A stretch of 64,000 nt of DNA from Bacteroidales bacterium (GCA_004555245.1 SFIS01000001.1:1-64000), one strand, 5' to 3'; counted from the stretch's first letter, positions 7,383 to 18,225 are shown. The notes: generated from the letters alone by a model not told the origin. Numbers and translations are program-made.

Positions 7383-9572
7383 ATGAAAAGACTCTTCCTA
7401 TACATACCGTTCATTTCCGCCGCCCTGTCTCTAACTTCTTGTTCAGACGAGACAGCAAGCGCACTGCCCGACAGCGAGAAGACACCCGTCTCTCTCACCG
7501 TCGGGCATACCGACATCTCCTCTCTGACACGCGCCGTGGTGTCTGGCGGAACGCCGGCAAAGGCGTTCACCGAGGACACACGCCTCTTCTTCTATATGGA
7601 AGCGCAGAACGGCGATGCGACAAAGAAGAAATGGGGATGCAACTACGGCACGGCAGCAGGAGTGGATGATGCGGCGGACGGCAGCAAGTCAGCGGTGGCG
7701 TTCAACGGCAACAGCCTCTACTGGGACGATGCCTTCGCACGCGACACGAGACTCACCATCTATTCCCTCGCCATGGCAAACAGCATGGCTGAGAGCATGG
7801 AGACGACCTCGCCCGCTGTCACTCTCAACAGTACAACCTCTCGCTACGCTTTCACCGAAGCGGCAACAGACATCGCCCCGACAGTCAGCATCACGCTCGG
7901 CAACGGCGACAAGCAGGATGTCACATCCGTGGCACAGCAGGACCTTGTCTTCAGCAACAACGTCAGCACGCTGAGCGGAGAAGACAAGAGGCTGAAGTTC
8001 GACAACACGGCGAAACTCTTCGACAAAGGAGACCTCGTCTATAACCACGCCCTCACCTCTATGACATTCAAGCTGAAGGCAGGCGACGGCTTCACAGGCG
8101 TGGATGATTTCAATTTCGTCGATGCCACAGGCAATGCCACCGGCTTTGAGCTGAAAGGCTTCTACGGCAAAGGAACGTTCAACGTCAAAGACGGGACGTT
8201 CTCTTCTCAGGACGTGGTAAACTACACCGACATCGCACATACGGCGACACCGACAGCAGAGAGCAAGGCGCACACGCTGAAGGCTCTCCTCGTGCCGGGC
8301 ACGGACATCACCGCTGCGACAGAAGCCGTCAGCTTCATCATTGCAGGCAACAAATATGTGCTCACCATGGCGCAACTCTACAATGCCATCAAGGGCAATG
8401 CAGACAACATGGAGGGCGGCAACGTGAAGGAGACGGTGCTCGACGGCGGGAAACAGCTCAAGGCTGGCGTCAACTACGAGTTTGTCTTCACCGTAAGCAA
8501 GAGCAAGATAGAGAACATCACAGCCGCCGTCGTTGACTGGGAGAACGTAGGGACAGAAGAGCAGACGCCAAGCAACGCACGCATCGTCATCACCACGAAG
8601 AACGACAAGGGCACTGCCATCACCGACGCGAGCGTCTTCAATCTCTACCGTGCCGTTGACCCAGGCAACACCGCCGTCACCGACGACTACATAGGCTTCA
8701 ACTACCTCACGGGCTACGAGGGTCCGGCAACGCTCACATACACCGACGGCAAGTTCACCACCAACTGGTATTGGGAAAGCAACGCGGCATACTATCACTT
8801 CCGCGCTACGAACACGGATGCCAGTCAGGCAGAAACAGGCGACTACATCTCCCTCGCTTCTAAAGAAGGGACATACGGCGACGTGCTGTGGGGAGCGCCG
8901 TTCAAATCAGCGGTTGACAAGTTCTCTTACGACACCGCCAACGGCTTCGACCGTTCAGCCTCAACAGTGACAGACATCGCCAACCATGACATCCATCATG
9001 CGATAGGCGCGACAAAGTCTGCCGTTTCTCTGACACTCTTCCATCTCATGAGCGACATCACCTTCAAGGTCAGAACCACCACATCCGACAACAAGGTCAC
9101 CCTTGCAGACGGAGAGGAGAAGACGACAATAAAACTGAAGTCTGTTGCCAAAACAGGCAAGGCTCTGATGGGCAACGGACGTGTCACAGCCGACAATGAA
9201 AGCAAGGCGGATTTCTCGTTTGCCAATCCAAGCATAACATACAAGGACGGGGCAGAGCCGAAGCCGGTTGATTATATCTCATGGCATGGCGGCTTCGTGC
9301 CGCAATCGCTCGACGGCGTGCAGCTCGTCATCACCACGCCGGACAAGAACGAATACGTGGTTGACCTGAAGGATGTGCTGACCTCCACGCCGCCCACATA
9401 CAGCAACGTCAGCTATCCTGCATACGAAGGCAATAAAGTCAGCTGGTGGCATCCCGGCATAAGATACACCTACACCTTCACCCTCACCAAGACCGGCATA
9501 GAGAACATCACCGCCAACATAGTGGGATGGGAAGAGGTGACCGCCGGCGACGACAACGTACAGATACAATAG
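7383..9572 (+). CDS. Two-domain fimbrillin-family lipoprotein
   Basis: A 729-residue paralogue of the preceding gene. Lipobox LTSC (Cys20); LTR-A at Arg50. The first domain ends in 'ENITAAVVDWENVGTEEQ' and the second in 'ENITANIVGWEEV', marking the duplication. In between, a WYWESNAAYYHFRATN block aligns with WYWPDNSTQYHFRTVS of the previous protein. The gene starts 30 bp after the previous stop, as expected within one transcript. Function as a pilus or surface subunit is inferred from family and context. Confidence 0.7.
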   Translation: MKRLFLYIPFISAALSLTSCSDETASALPDSEKTPVSLTVGHTDISSLTRAVVSGGTPAKAFTEDTRLFFYMEAQNGDATKKKWGCNYGTAAGVDDAADGSKSAVAFNGNSLYWDDAFARDTRLTIYSLAMANSMAESMETTSPAVTLNSTTSRYAFTEAATDIAPTVSITLGNGDKQDVTSVAQQDLVFSNNVSTLSGEDKRLKFDNTAKLFDKGDLVYNHALTSMTFKLKAGDGFTGVDDFNFVDATGNATGFELKGFYGKGTFNVKDGTFSSQDVVNYTDIAHTATPTAESKAHTLKALLVPGTDITAATEAVSFIIAGNKYVLTMAQLYNAIKGNADNMEGGNVKETVLDGGKQLKAGVNYEFVFTVSKSKIENITAAVVDWENVGTEEQTPSNARIVITTKNDKGTAITDASVFNLYRAVDPGNTAVTDDYIGFNYLTGYEGPATLTYTDGKFTTNWYWESNAAYYHFRATNTDASQAETGDYISLASKEGTYGDVLWGAPFKSAVDKFSYDTANGFDRSASTVTDIANHDIHHAIGATKSAVSLTLFHLMSDITFKVRTTTSDNKVTLADGEEKTTIKLKSVAKTGKALMGNGRVTADNESKADFSFANPSITYKDGAEPKPVDYISWHGGFVPQSLDGVQLVITTPDKNEYVVDLKDVLTSTPPTYSNVSYPAYEGNKVSWWHPGIRYTYTFTLTKTGIENITANIVGWEEVTAGDDNVQIQ

Positions 9573-9607
9573 CCCCGGGCTTCTGCTCCACCAATAAACC
9601 AACGCAA

Positions 9608-11581
9608 ATGAAAACAAACCTTTGCCTATATGCCCTCCTCGCCTCGTTGCTCGTCTCATGCAGCAGCGACGACGGTCCTTTCTCTGTCGGAGAAGAGGAG
9701 AACACCATCAAGCTATACGCCGGTGTTGTGGCGAACGCCGAGACCGGCGACATCGCCACACGCGCCGCAGAGAACTATGTGGCGATGCAAGAGAACACCG
9801 CCATCACACTCACCGTCAACGGCACATGGACCGGGCACACGCCGCCTGCCATCGAGCAGCGCACCACCGGCGCGACAAAAAGCTTTGTCGAGAACCAGAC
9901 GATAAAACGCAAGATAGAATGCACGCCCCTGCTCTACTGGGACGACTACGGCACCGCCGACCCTGCCAACGCAGAGACAGGACGCAAGGAAGGACTGACC
10001 ATCTACGCCGTGGCGGTGGACGGAGAGACGGCGGCAACAACAGTTGGCGATTTCTCGTCTCTTGCCTGGAGCGTGGACGAGAACCAGTCCGGCGGGTGGG
10101 CGAAGAAAGACCTCCTTATCTCAAACAATATCTCAAAGACAGATGCGGCACGCTACAACTTCTCTGAGCGCAACGACGGCAAGCTGCTGGAGTTCTCACA
10201 CGCCATGACGAAGATGACGGTGAACCTCACTGCCGGCAAAGGCTTCGCAGAAGGGAAATTCGTCACTGAGCCTACGGCGACGCTGCACGGCTTCCCTACA
10301 GCAGGAACGGTGGATGTGCCTGACGGCTCTCTCACATACGACGTGAACAGCATAAAAGACATACAAACCTTCTGCACCAACGAGACAAAGACAGGACAGC
10401 AGCGTGTCACACGCACAGCGATTGTCTTCCCGGGACGCAACCTCGCCGATGTCACGGGCAACGATGCCGGCAACTATATAATAAAGGTGGAAGCCGACGG
10501 CAACATCTACTACGTCTCGGCAGACAAGCTGAAGGCTGCCATGCCCGCAGACAAGACGATGAAAGCCGGTGTGAACTATATCCTCAACATCACGGTGAAC
10601 AAGACCGACATTGAGATTACGGCAGCCGTGAAAGACTGGGAGGACGTGACGGCAGAAGAAGACGAGCCGGTGATCAACGTCACCACGTCGGTGGGCGGCA
10701 ACGAATCTGATAAGCAGGACGGTTTCACCAGCTTCGCTTTCTATCTCAGCGATGCAGCCGGTGAGAATGCAGAGACAGCATACACCGAGATGTCAACGGC
10801 ATCAGGGACAAAGACCGACGGCACTGAGAAATGGACATTCGACACGCCGCTCTACTGGCCAAGCCACAGCACACACTATTTCATGCGTGGCGTATTCCCC
10901 GCCGCGACCACTGTTACAGAGGGAAAGATAGCCGTCACCAACGCCCTATACAACAACCAGACATTCCCATCCAACCTCCTTGTCGGAGCGCCGGTGATAG
11001 CCACTGGCACAATGTGCGGCAACGACGACCACACGCAGGTGGATATGAGCACCGGCGGCATCTGCGCCCGTGAGGCAACCGTCAACCTCACGTTCAACTA
11101 TATGACGACACAGATAGAGGTGAGGCTCTCTACACCGGACACCGGCAGCGACCGTGTAACACTCGCCGGGGCGAAGGTGGAGATTGTTGATGGCTACACA
11201 AACGGCACTGTCAACATACATGACAAGACCGTTGACGTGACAGGAACGGCCACCGACTACACCGTCGGACACGTTGAAACAGAGGATGCCAACTACCGTC
11301 ACGCCACGGTGGTGTCGCAGTCTCTGACAAACAACGACGGCAAAGACCTCCGCTTCCGGATCACGCTGACCAACACGGATGGCACGAAAGACATCTATTA
11401 CACCACGATAAAGAACATCAAGGTGAAGACCTCTGCCGATGCAACACCCGCATCCATCAGCGCATGGGAGCCCGGCAAGCACTACATCTACAGCCTGAAG
11501 ATGAGGAAGACGGAGATACTGACCTCAGCCGCCATTGTTGAATGGATTGTTGCTGAAGGCGAAGATGATGTGTGGTTCTGA
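9608..11581 (+). CDS. Two-domain fimbrillin-family lipoprotein
   Basis: 657 residues from ATG 9608. The open frame extends further upstream, but that part is a basic out-of-frame shadow of the previous gene, and only the 9608 start gives a signal peptide. Lipobox LVSC (Cys18); TR-A at Arg52. Two tandem domains: the first closes with 'ITAAVKDWEDVTAEEDE', the second with 'LTSAAIVEWIVAEGED'. The second domain carries the family block PLYWPSHSTHYFMRGVFP. Part of the same paralogous set as the genes on either side. Confidence 0.7.
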   Translation: MKTNLCLYALLASLLVSCSSDDGPFSVGEEENTIKLYAGVVANAETGDIATRAAENYVAMQENTAITLTVNGTWTGHTPPAIEQRTTGATKSFVENQTIKRKIECTPLLYWDDYGTADPANAETGRKEGLTIYAVAVDGETAATTVGDFSSLAWSVDENQSGGWAKKDLLISNNISKTDAARYNFSERNDGKLLEFSHAMTKMTVNLTAGKGFAEGKFVTEPTATLHGFPTAGTVDVPDGSLTYDVNSIKDIQTFCTNETKTGQQRVTRTAIVFPGRNLADVTGNDAGNYIIKVEADGNIYYVSADKLKAAMPADKTMKAGVNYILNITVNKTDIEITAAVKDWEDVTAEEDEPVINVTTSVGGNESDKQDGFTSFAFYLSDAAGENAETAYTEMSTASGTKTDGTEKWTFDTPLYWPSHSTHYFMRGVFPAATTVTEGKIAVTNALYNNQTFPSNLLVGAPVIATGTMCGNDDHTQVDMSTGGICAREATVNLTFNYMTTQIEVRLSTPDTGSDRVTLAGAKVEIVDGYTNGTVNIHDKTVDVTGTATDYTVGHVETEDANYRHATVVSQSLTNNDGKDLRFRITLTNTDGTKDIYYTTIKNIKVKTSADATPASISAWEPGKHYIYSLKMRKTEILTSAAIVEWIVAEGEDDVWF

Positions 11582-11641
11582 CAAAAACATAAGGTGGGTT
11601 CTATAAATGCCCACCGTAAACAACAAAAAACACCAAAAGGC

Positions 11642-13726
11642 ATGAAGAATGCTAAAACCCTGATGCCGGCATTGATGGCACTGACCATCGCCAGTTGTGC
11701 CGACAACGACATAAAAGACCCGACCCTTAGCGACGACGGCAAGAAGACACCCCTCGTCGTTACGGCTGCCATCGACGGCAACGCTGTCTCTACGCGTGCC
11801 AAAGACAAGGAGTTCGAGAAAGGCGACAAACTCACCGCCTATATCCGCCACGTCACATGGGACGGGACGGAAGACGGCGCACGCAACTCTGTCACGGCAG
11901 ACAAAGCGCCACGCCTCGTGACCTTCACATACAACGGAGGCGATCTGACCGAGAAGGACAAGAACACCAACGCCACCACCGACCTCACCGTCGATGGCGG
12001 ACTGTATTGGGACGACTTCAGCAACTCGCAGTCTGCGGCGACAGACCTGCGCACAGCCGGACACTACCTGCAGTCATACTACGGATATTGCTACAACGGA
12101 GGGGAGACAAACATCACCACGACGCTGAGCGAAGCAGACGGAACACTCGGATGGACTGTGCCGGCAGAGCAAGCGACAACAGACATCGTGAAGCACGCCG
12201 ACCTCTTGTGGAGCGGAGAGCAGACACCCGTGGCATACGCACACAGCAACGCCGTGACAGGCGAACGCAGCGGACTGTCACTGCCTTATACCCACGCCAT
12301 GAGCGAGGTGACGATAATCATAAAGACAAGCAACGGCTTCGACCTCACAGAGAACGCCGAGCCGTTGAAGAACACCGTTGTCAAGCTGAACAACTGGAAC
12401 ACCGTGGCTGACCTCTCTGCGCCAGACAAGACAATGACAGGCTCTGCACCAAAGCAAATCACGATGTGCAAGGGCGAGGTCTCAACAACAGACAACACCG
12501 CGCAATGCACATACATCGCCATGACCGTGCCGCAGACAAACCTCAGCATCGGCAACACCCTCGCGCAGATTATAGATGCCGACGGCAACAACTACGACAT
12601 CAAGGTGACGGAGGCTATCGTCAAGGCGACAGCCTGGGGCAGCCAGCTCGACGACGAGACAGAAGGCATAGACCACGGCACGGCACAGTCGAAAGGCACA
12701 TCGTTCGGCACGACACGCGCGGCAGAGATACCGCACGGCACAGGCTACAAGACACGTCCGGGTGTCCACTACACGCTCACCGTCACGCTGAACAAGGTGA
12801 AGGTGAACGTAGAGGCATCTATCTCCACATGGACGGACGTATATGCCGCCACATCGGCAACGACAGACTTCGAGAACGACGTAGTGGCGTTCAGTTTCAC
12901 CGACGGCACATTCTCGCAGAGCGACGCCTTCACTCTCTACGCCCTCAACTCCAAGGTTGTCACGGCAGACGGTCTCTCCGCTGCCCTTGCCGCGACGACG
13001 ATGCGCTCTACAGCCACATACGACGCAGAGACAAAGAAATGGGACTGCACGCCTGTGCTCTATTGGCCTAACGGCAACGACGCACTCTATTTCCGCGCCG
13101 TGGCAACGTTGAAGGACGGGGCTTATAACGCCGAATCAAGTGTAGCGCAAGGCAACGACATCGTATGGGCAACGACGGCAAAGCACAGCGGTACGGATGT
13201 CACGGGTGCGGATTTCAGCTACGAGGCAGGAGAAGCCATCAAGCCACGCACAGGACAGATACCCCTGCAGATGGAGCACGCCATGAGCCGTATCTCCATG
13301 AGCCTTGAGACTGTCACAGGGGACGCAGCGGTGAACCTTGCAGGCGCAAAGATAAGCATCACAAACCTTGCGACAACAGGCAACATCGACCTCGCCACGG
13401 GATTCATCACTCCGGCAGGTACAGTCACAGACGCCATCGATGCTATGACAGCACCGATAGAGAAACTCTGTGTCGTGCCGCAGACGCTGGCAGACAACGC
13501 CGTCATACGCATCACACTCGCTGACGGCACGACGTACAAGGCACAGCTGAATCTATGCACAGCCACTACAGCCGAGGGCACGGGCGGAAAGATAACAGAG
13601 TGGCTCAGAGGCAAGCACTACAAGTATGTCATCACACTGCAGAAGGAGGCTGTCACCTTGAGAGTGATGATAAAGGACTGGACAGATACATCCGGCAGCG
13701 GAAACGCTAATCTGGAATGGGATTGA
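11642..13726 (+). CDS. Two-domain fimbrillin-family lipoprotein
   Basis: 694 residues from ATG 11642; the upstream in-frame ATG at 11594 adds a polar stretch that would spoil the signal peptide. Lipobox IASC (Cys19); STR-A at Arg52. Domain one ends 'VNVEASISTWTDV', domain two ends 'LRVMIKDWTDTSG'. VLYWPNGNDALYFRAVA matches the paired block of the neighbouring paralogues. It differs from them more than they do from each other in the first domain. It is the last of the four two-domain proteins; a repeat-rich gap follows. Confidence 0.7.
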   Translation: MKNAKTLMPALMALTIASCADNDIKDPTLSDDGKKTPLVVTAAIDGNAVSTRAKDKEFEKGDKLTAYIRHVTWDGTEDGARNSVTADKAPRLVTFTYNGGDLTEKDKNTNATTDLTVDGGLYWDDFSNSQSAATDLRTAGHYLQSYYGYCYNGGETNITTTLSEADGTLGWTVPAEQATTDIVKHADLLWSGEQTPVAYAHSNAVTGERSGLSLPYTHAMSEVTIIIKTSNGFDLTENAEPLKNTVVKLNNWNTVADLSAPDKTMTGSAPKQITMCKGEVSTTDNTAQCTYIAMTVPQTNLSIGNTLAQIIDADGNNYDIKVTEAIVKATAWGSQLDDETEGIDHGTAQSKGTSFGTTRAAEIPHGTGYKTRPGVHYTLTVTLNKVKVNVEASISTWTDVYAATSATTDFENDVVAFSFTDGTFSQSDAFTLYALNSKVVTADGLSAALAATTMRSTATYDAETKKWDCTPVLYWPNGNDALYFRAVATLKDGAYNAESSVAQGNDIVWATTAKHSGTDVTGADFSYEAGEAIKPRTGQIPLQMEHAMSRISMSLETVTGDAAVNLAGAKISITNLATTGNIDLATGFITPAGTVTDAIDAMTAPIEKLCVVPQTLADNAVIRITLADGTTYKAQLNLCTATTAEGTGGKITEWLRGKHYKYVITLQKEAVTLRVMIKDWTDTSGSGNANLEWD

Positions 13727-13733
13727 CTCTTTC

Positions 13734-13840
13734 AAGTTGACAAGTTATTAGTCTTCTTGCTCAAATTAGGTCATCTGATAGACGAGCTATTAACTCGTTT
13801 ACTTGTCAACTTGTCAACTTGTCAACTTGTCAACTAAGAG
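13734..13840. repeat. GTTGACAAG-type repeat gap with long inverted repeat
   Basis: CAAGTTGACAAGT (13734-13746) is inverted relative to ACTTGTCAACTTG (from 13801), and the right side carries four further GTCAACTT units in tandem. As RNA this can fold into a large hairpin between two fimbrillin genes. The same 9-bp family occurs in several other gaps in this window. Confidence 0.6.
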
Positions 13841-13861
13841 ACAAATAAAACAAGCTATAAC

Positions 13862-15133
13862 ATGATTCGCAGATACACCACATATATCCTCTCTTCTCTA
13901 ATGGCATTGGCGACGGCAGCATGCAGCGGCAATGACATAGCAGGCGACGTGCCCGGAAACGGGAACACGGCGCATACGGGAGAGACGGTGCTCTTCACAG
14001 TGGGGGCGACAGAGAATGCCGAGGGCAGGACGAGGGCAGAAGACAACGCTTCTGCCAACGACGCAAAGACATATTACATGCCTGACGGCTCACGCTTCGT
14101 ATGCCGGATGTACTACATCGCAAAGGATGGAACGGACGAGATAGACATAACGGGAACAGACCAGACAACCTTTTTAAAGGTGAGCGGCAATGTCGGCAAC
14201 TCACTCTACTGGAACCGTATGTACACCGATGCGCAGCAGACGGACGAATACGGAAACGACTATTACGCGCCCTGCTTCTACTGGCAGAACAGAAAGAAGC
14301 ACGTCTTTCTCGCATGGACAGACCTCAACCACGCCAAGACGATGGCATACGGAGAGACACCCGGGAGCTTGAAGTTTGAACCCGCAGACATCATGTATGG
14401 AACATCCGCCGGTCATGCGGCAAGCGAGGAGAACGGCGCGGAGGAGTTGCCTGCCAACGTGTTCAGCCTGAAACGCACGGAGAGCATGAGAAGCATCGCC
14501 GACCAGCCGGATGTGGTGAGGGCGATAAAAGAGCAGGAGCCGATTGGCGCGACACAGGCGGCAAACCGCGTGAACCTCTATTTCAAACACCAGTTCGCAC
14601 TGGTGGAGATGAACATAAAGAACTCCGCCGACAACTCGGTGATGATAAACTCTGACGACATTCTCAGCGCAGAACTGCTCGGCGTGAGCGAAGAGGCGTA
14701 TCTCTTCACTACGGTTGATAAGGACGGCAAAGTGGAGCCTACGACATACAAGGATGTCAACGTCACCGACTACACTGACGAACAACTTGCGGAAAACCCT
14801 TACGGAACAGCGTTCAGCCTCTTCGATATGTACGACGCGGACAAGGACAATAACGGATATGCCACAGGCTATCTGAAATCTTTCAACGGCATAACATTCG
14901 GGCAGCTGCAAGCCATACGCATCAGATGGAAAGAGAACACGACAGGCATCATACACACCGTTGTCTATCGTGTCACCAAGACAGACCTGCAGAACATGGA
15001 AAGCGGCAAACGGTATGTATGGAACATGGAACTCAGACGAGGCACGCTCGCTGTGATACGTGCAGAGATAGCCGATTGGGAGATTGACCCCACCCAATAT
15101 GCTGCCGACGGAACGATAAAAGACAAATTCTGA
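13862..15133 (+). CDS. Fimbrillin-family lipoprotein
   Basis: A 423-residue lipoprotein. Lipobox ATAAC (Cys21); RTR-A at Arg58 (with a second Arg at 56). The body has SLYWNRMYTD and a 'VNLYFKHQFALVEMNI' core, the strand block that in this family precedes the central beta-sheet, and ends 'RGTLAVIRAEIADWEIDP', the usual closing strand. One domain only, unlike the four genes before it. It opens a sub-group (13862-26881) of longer and more varied lipoproteins after the repeat-rich gap. Confidence 0.7.
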   Translation: MIRRYTTYILSSLMALATAACSGNDIAGDVPGNGNTAHTGETVLFTVGATENAEGRTRAEDNASANDAKTYYMPDGSRFVCRMYYIAKDGTDEIDITGTDQTTFLKVSGNVGNSLYWNRMYTDAQQTDEYGNDYYAPCFYWQNRKKHVFLAWTDLNHAKTMAYGETPGSLKFEPADIMYGTSAGHAASEENGAEELPANVFSLKRTESMRSIADQPDVVRAIKEQEPIGATQAANRVNLYFKHQFALVEMNIKNSADNSVMINSDDILSAELLGVSEEAYLFTTVDKDGKVEPTTYKDVNVTDYTDEQLAENPYGTAFSLFDMYDADKDNNGYATGYLKSFNGITFGQLQAIRIRWKENTTGIIHTVVYRVTKTDLQNMESGKRYVWNMELRRGTLAVIRAEIADWEIDPTQYAADGTIKDKF

Positions 15134-15149
15134 TAGCATCACACCCTTT

Positions 15150-18100
15150 ATGAAACCATATATAAACACGATACAGCACCGGATGCTGACATACATCTCA
15201 CTGCTTCTATGCATCATCATGATGCACAGCTGCAGCGACATAATCGACACCATCGGAGGCGACGACACCATCAGTGAGGGCGAGGAGGTGAGATTCACCA
15301 CGCTCGTACCTGAGCACACGACTTCCACACGTTCGGCAAAGGACGAATGGCAGGAGGGCGTGAAGGCATACAAACCAGTGAACCGGGACTACGAACTCAC
15401 CGTCAGCATGTATCGCGAAGGCAATGCCTCACCACACAGCAGCAGCACTTTCATCCCTCTTGTCACAGACGGCACGACACCCGCGAACTACGACGGGACA
15501 CTACAGCTGAAAGAGGGAGCCACGCCGCTCTATTGGCAGGACAACGTCAACAAGTGGGGATTTGTCGCCGAGGCAAACAGCAACACGCTATCTGCCGACC
15601 AGGACAGCCAGCAGAAATGGCTCGCAATGGACCATATAAAAGGTTATTCCTACTTGCCGATATGGAAGGGCGGTGATGACGACGGCAACGAGACGGACAA
15701 CGTGGATGCCATCAACTGCCGCACGACAAAGGAATGGTATGCCGACAACAAACTCGCGCAGCAACTCTCGGGCATCATGGTGGATGAAGGGAACAGCGAA
15801 GCGTACAAGAAGATTCCGCTCTACATGAAGCATCAGCGGGCATGGATAACCGTCATCCTCAAGGCGGACGACGGTGTCACGCGCGAACAATTATATTATA
15901 AGGGAGGCAAGAACAACATCGCGGCGACTATCTCAAGCTATGACGAGAAAAACGGAGCACTGGCTGTCACAGCCCCATGGGAGCAGGGCGAGACAATAGA
16001 CTACCCCAACGACAAGAACGGCGAAGCATGCACTGACAGCACCACACGATATGACGCCATTGTCATGCCACACCACTATAACGCAGAAGAGAAGATAGCG
16101 GAGATATCACTCTCCGGACAGCGATTCACGTTCTCGCCTGCCAACGACTACTGTTACGAGAAGTCTCTCATACCCGGTGCAGATGGTCATGAAGAAGCCG
16201 TAGAGGCGATGAAAGTCTATGATCTGAAGGCTGGACAACACCTCACAATCACCGCCACACTGTCGAGAAAGAGCCGTATGGTGCTTATCACAGCATGGGT
16301 GGAGGACTGGACAGAGGTGGCAACCTCTACCGTATGCGACGACTACGGACAGGAGGGCGACCCTATCATCATAAACACAAAGCAAGAGCTCATAGATTTC
16401 CTTGCGTCAGAAAAGACAAACAAGGCGGGAATGGTAGGCATTATCAGTCCGAAGACCATGAATCTTGACCTTGACGGAGAATGGGTGACACAATACGACC
16501 TCAACGCCACGCTGAACATAGCAGGCGCAACGCTCTCTACAAGCAGCCGCCTGTTCAACACGATATCATCATCAGGCACCATCACCAACGGAAACATAGA
16601 ACTGAAGAACGGAAAGACCGTGGATGCTGTAGTGGCGCAGACAAACAGCGGAACGATTGAACGACTGAACATAAGGACAGAAAAGACCGCGACAGAAGGA
16701 GAACAGGAAGGCAAGGCGACACTCGCCGGAGTGGTGGACATAAACCACGGCACCATCTACAGATGCAACTCTGACATCGAGGTGCGCCATACTGGTGCTG
16801 CAACAGAAGGCACGGTATATATCGGCGGCATAGCGGCAAAGAACATCTATAACGAAAACATGAAGAGCGTGATGCCGGTGATCGACTACTGCACCGTGAC
16901 AGCGAAAGTGAGCGACGTCTCTGGCAGCAACAACGTGAAAGGCGGAGGCATAACAGGACAGGCGGCAGGACGTGTGACAAACAACACGTTCACATACGGC
17001 ATATCCATCAGCCAGAATCCCGACAATTTCAAGAACATCTTCTCTGAAACAGCTGATGACGCCAATGCCGTAAGAGCATACAACAACGCATGGCCGACAA
17101 AAGCACTCAACAGCATCAACAACGACACGGAGACAAACATCAACACATGGGACGGGAAGTTTGACGCTGTCATCGACAGCCAGCCCGAACTTGAGATGCT
17201 GCTTCTTGCGCAATACAACAAAAAAGACAACAGATACAGAATCGCAGACAGCTTCACTGTCAACAGCGCGACATGGAAGCACGGCAAGCAGGATGACAGC
17301 CGGGAACTGACAGGCGACGACTGTAACGGGAACATGGTGTTCTCGCTCGACGGCAACAACAGCACCATAACGCTTACGGGCACAGAAGGCGCAACGAACA
17401 GCACCGTCAGCTACTGGAGCGAGGTTCCAGGCAAGGGGACACAAACCACCGTCACCACAGCACCTATGCTCTTCACCAATATAATGGGCGAGGTGAAAGA
17501 CCTTGTCTTGTATCTCGACAAACCCGTCGTAGCACAGCCGAGCATAGCAGAAAACCAGACATCATACAGCGGATCGGATGCCATCGCCCCTCTGGGGTAT
17601 GCAGTTGCCGGCAAGGATGCCCGTGTGTCGAACATCAGGGTGAAAGGGGCAGCCGGCACTTACGTCCAGTCTGCCACACCAGCCAGCATAGTGGTATGGG
17701 CGTATGACGAAGCCACTGTTGAAGACTGCAAGTCGGACACACAGGTGCAGATGTGGCTGCCATATAACAGCACAGGAAAGAAAGATGCGCGAAACTACGC
17801 CGGCGGCATCGTGGCGTGCGCAGGAAAAGCGACAATAACACGCTGTCAGTACAACGGCATCCTGCAGCCTGCCAACACATCTGCCGACATAGAGAAATGC
17901 TACTACGGCGGCATCGTGGGCGGCACGTCGCTCAAGAACGTCAACAGCACAAGCTACATCCCCGAACTCGAAATATCAGACTGCAGCAGCTGGTGGAACG
18001 CAGGGACAGAAAAAGACGGGCGTAAAGGCGGCATAATAGGATTCACCGCCTATATCTCAGGCTCGGCAGCGAGCGACATACATCACGGCATGGCAAAAGG

Positions 18101-18221
18101 AAACGAAGGCAACTGGTGGACTGCCGAATCGAATGGCACCGGCTATCATGTCGTCACTGTCACTGAAAAAGATGCCATCGGCGTGAAGAACAGCGTCACA
18201 CCAACATGGACAGCCGACTAA
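15150..18221 (+). CDS. Large fimbrillin-family lipoprotein with beta-helix/GLUG-like C-terminus
   Basis: 1023 residues from ATG 15150; an in-frame ATG at 15183 would give a more usual signal length (lipobox MHSC, Cys28 or Cys17). STR-S at Arg61. Residues to about 390 form a fimbrillin domain that ends 'LITAWVEDWTEVAT'. After that come irregular repeats with 'GGIAAKN', 'GGGITGQAAG', 'GGIVACAGK', 'GGIVGGTS' and 'GGIIGFTA', the pattern of GLUG-type adhesive repeats that build a beta-helix. The layout suits a pilus-tip or accessory adhesin. The ligand is unknown. Confidence 0.65.
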   Translation: MKPYINTIQHRMLTYISLLLCIIMMHSCSDIIDTIGGDDTISEGEEVRFTTLVPEHTTSTRSAKDEWQEGVKAYKPVNRDYELTVSMYREGNASPHSSSTFIPLVTDGTTPANYDGTLQLKEGATPLYWQDNVNKWGFVAEANSNTLSADQDSQQKWLAMDHIKGYSYLPIWKGGDDDGNETDNVDAINCRTTKEWYADNKLAQQLSGIMVDEGNSEAYKKIPLYMKHQRAWITVILKADDGVTREQLYYKGGKNNIAATISSYDEKNGALAVTAPWEQGETIDYPNDKNGEACTDSTTRYDAIVMPHHYNAEEKIAEISLSGQRFTFSPANDYCYEKSLIPGADGHEEAVEAMKVYDLKAGQHLTITATLSRKSRMVLITAWVEDWTEVATSTVCDDYGQEGDPIIINTKQELIDFLASEKTNKAGMVGIISPKTMNLDLDGEWVTQYDLNATLNIAGATLSTSSRLFNTISSSGTITNGNIELKNGKTVDAVVAQTNSGTIERLNIRTEKTATEGEQEGKATLAGVVDINHGTIYRCNSDIEVRHTGAATEGTVYIGGIAAKNIYNENMKSVMPVIDYCTVTAKVSDVSGSNNVKGGGITGQAAGRVTNNTFTYGISISQNPDNFKNIFSETADDANAVRAYNNAWPTKALNSINNDTETNINTWDGKFDAVIDSQPELEMLLLAQYNKKDNRYRIADSFTVNSATWKHGKQDDSRELTGDDCNGNMVFSLDGNNSTITLTGTEGATNSTVSYWSEVPGKGTQTTVTTAPMLFTNIMGEVKDLVLYLDKPVVAQPSIAENQTSYSGSDAIAPLGYAVAGKDARVSNIRVKGAAGTYVQSATPASIVVWAYDEATVEDCKSDTQVQMWLPYNSTGKKDARNYAGGIVACAGKATITRCQYNGILQPANTSADIEKCYYGGIVGGTSLKNVNSTSYIPELEISDCSSWWNAGTEKDGRKGGIIGFTAYISGSAASDIHHGMAKGNEGNWWTAESNGTGYHVVTVTEKDAIGVKNSVTPTWTAD

Positions 18222-18225
18222 GGTA

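Noticed and set aside
7689..8798. Long minus-strand frames inside plus-strand genes (also 14201-15373, 29000-29962, 48619-50097)
   Set aside because: They lie fully inside well-supported plus-strand genes, have Cys/His/Val/Arg-rich translations with no family motif, and reflect third-position bias of the true genes.
9446..9607. N-terminal extension of the lipoprotein at 9608 (similar extensions at 11594, 18206, 20619, 48538, 54158, 56764)
   Set aside because: Extensions overlap the previous gene or polar gaps and would place the signal peptide internally.
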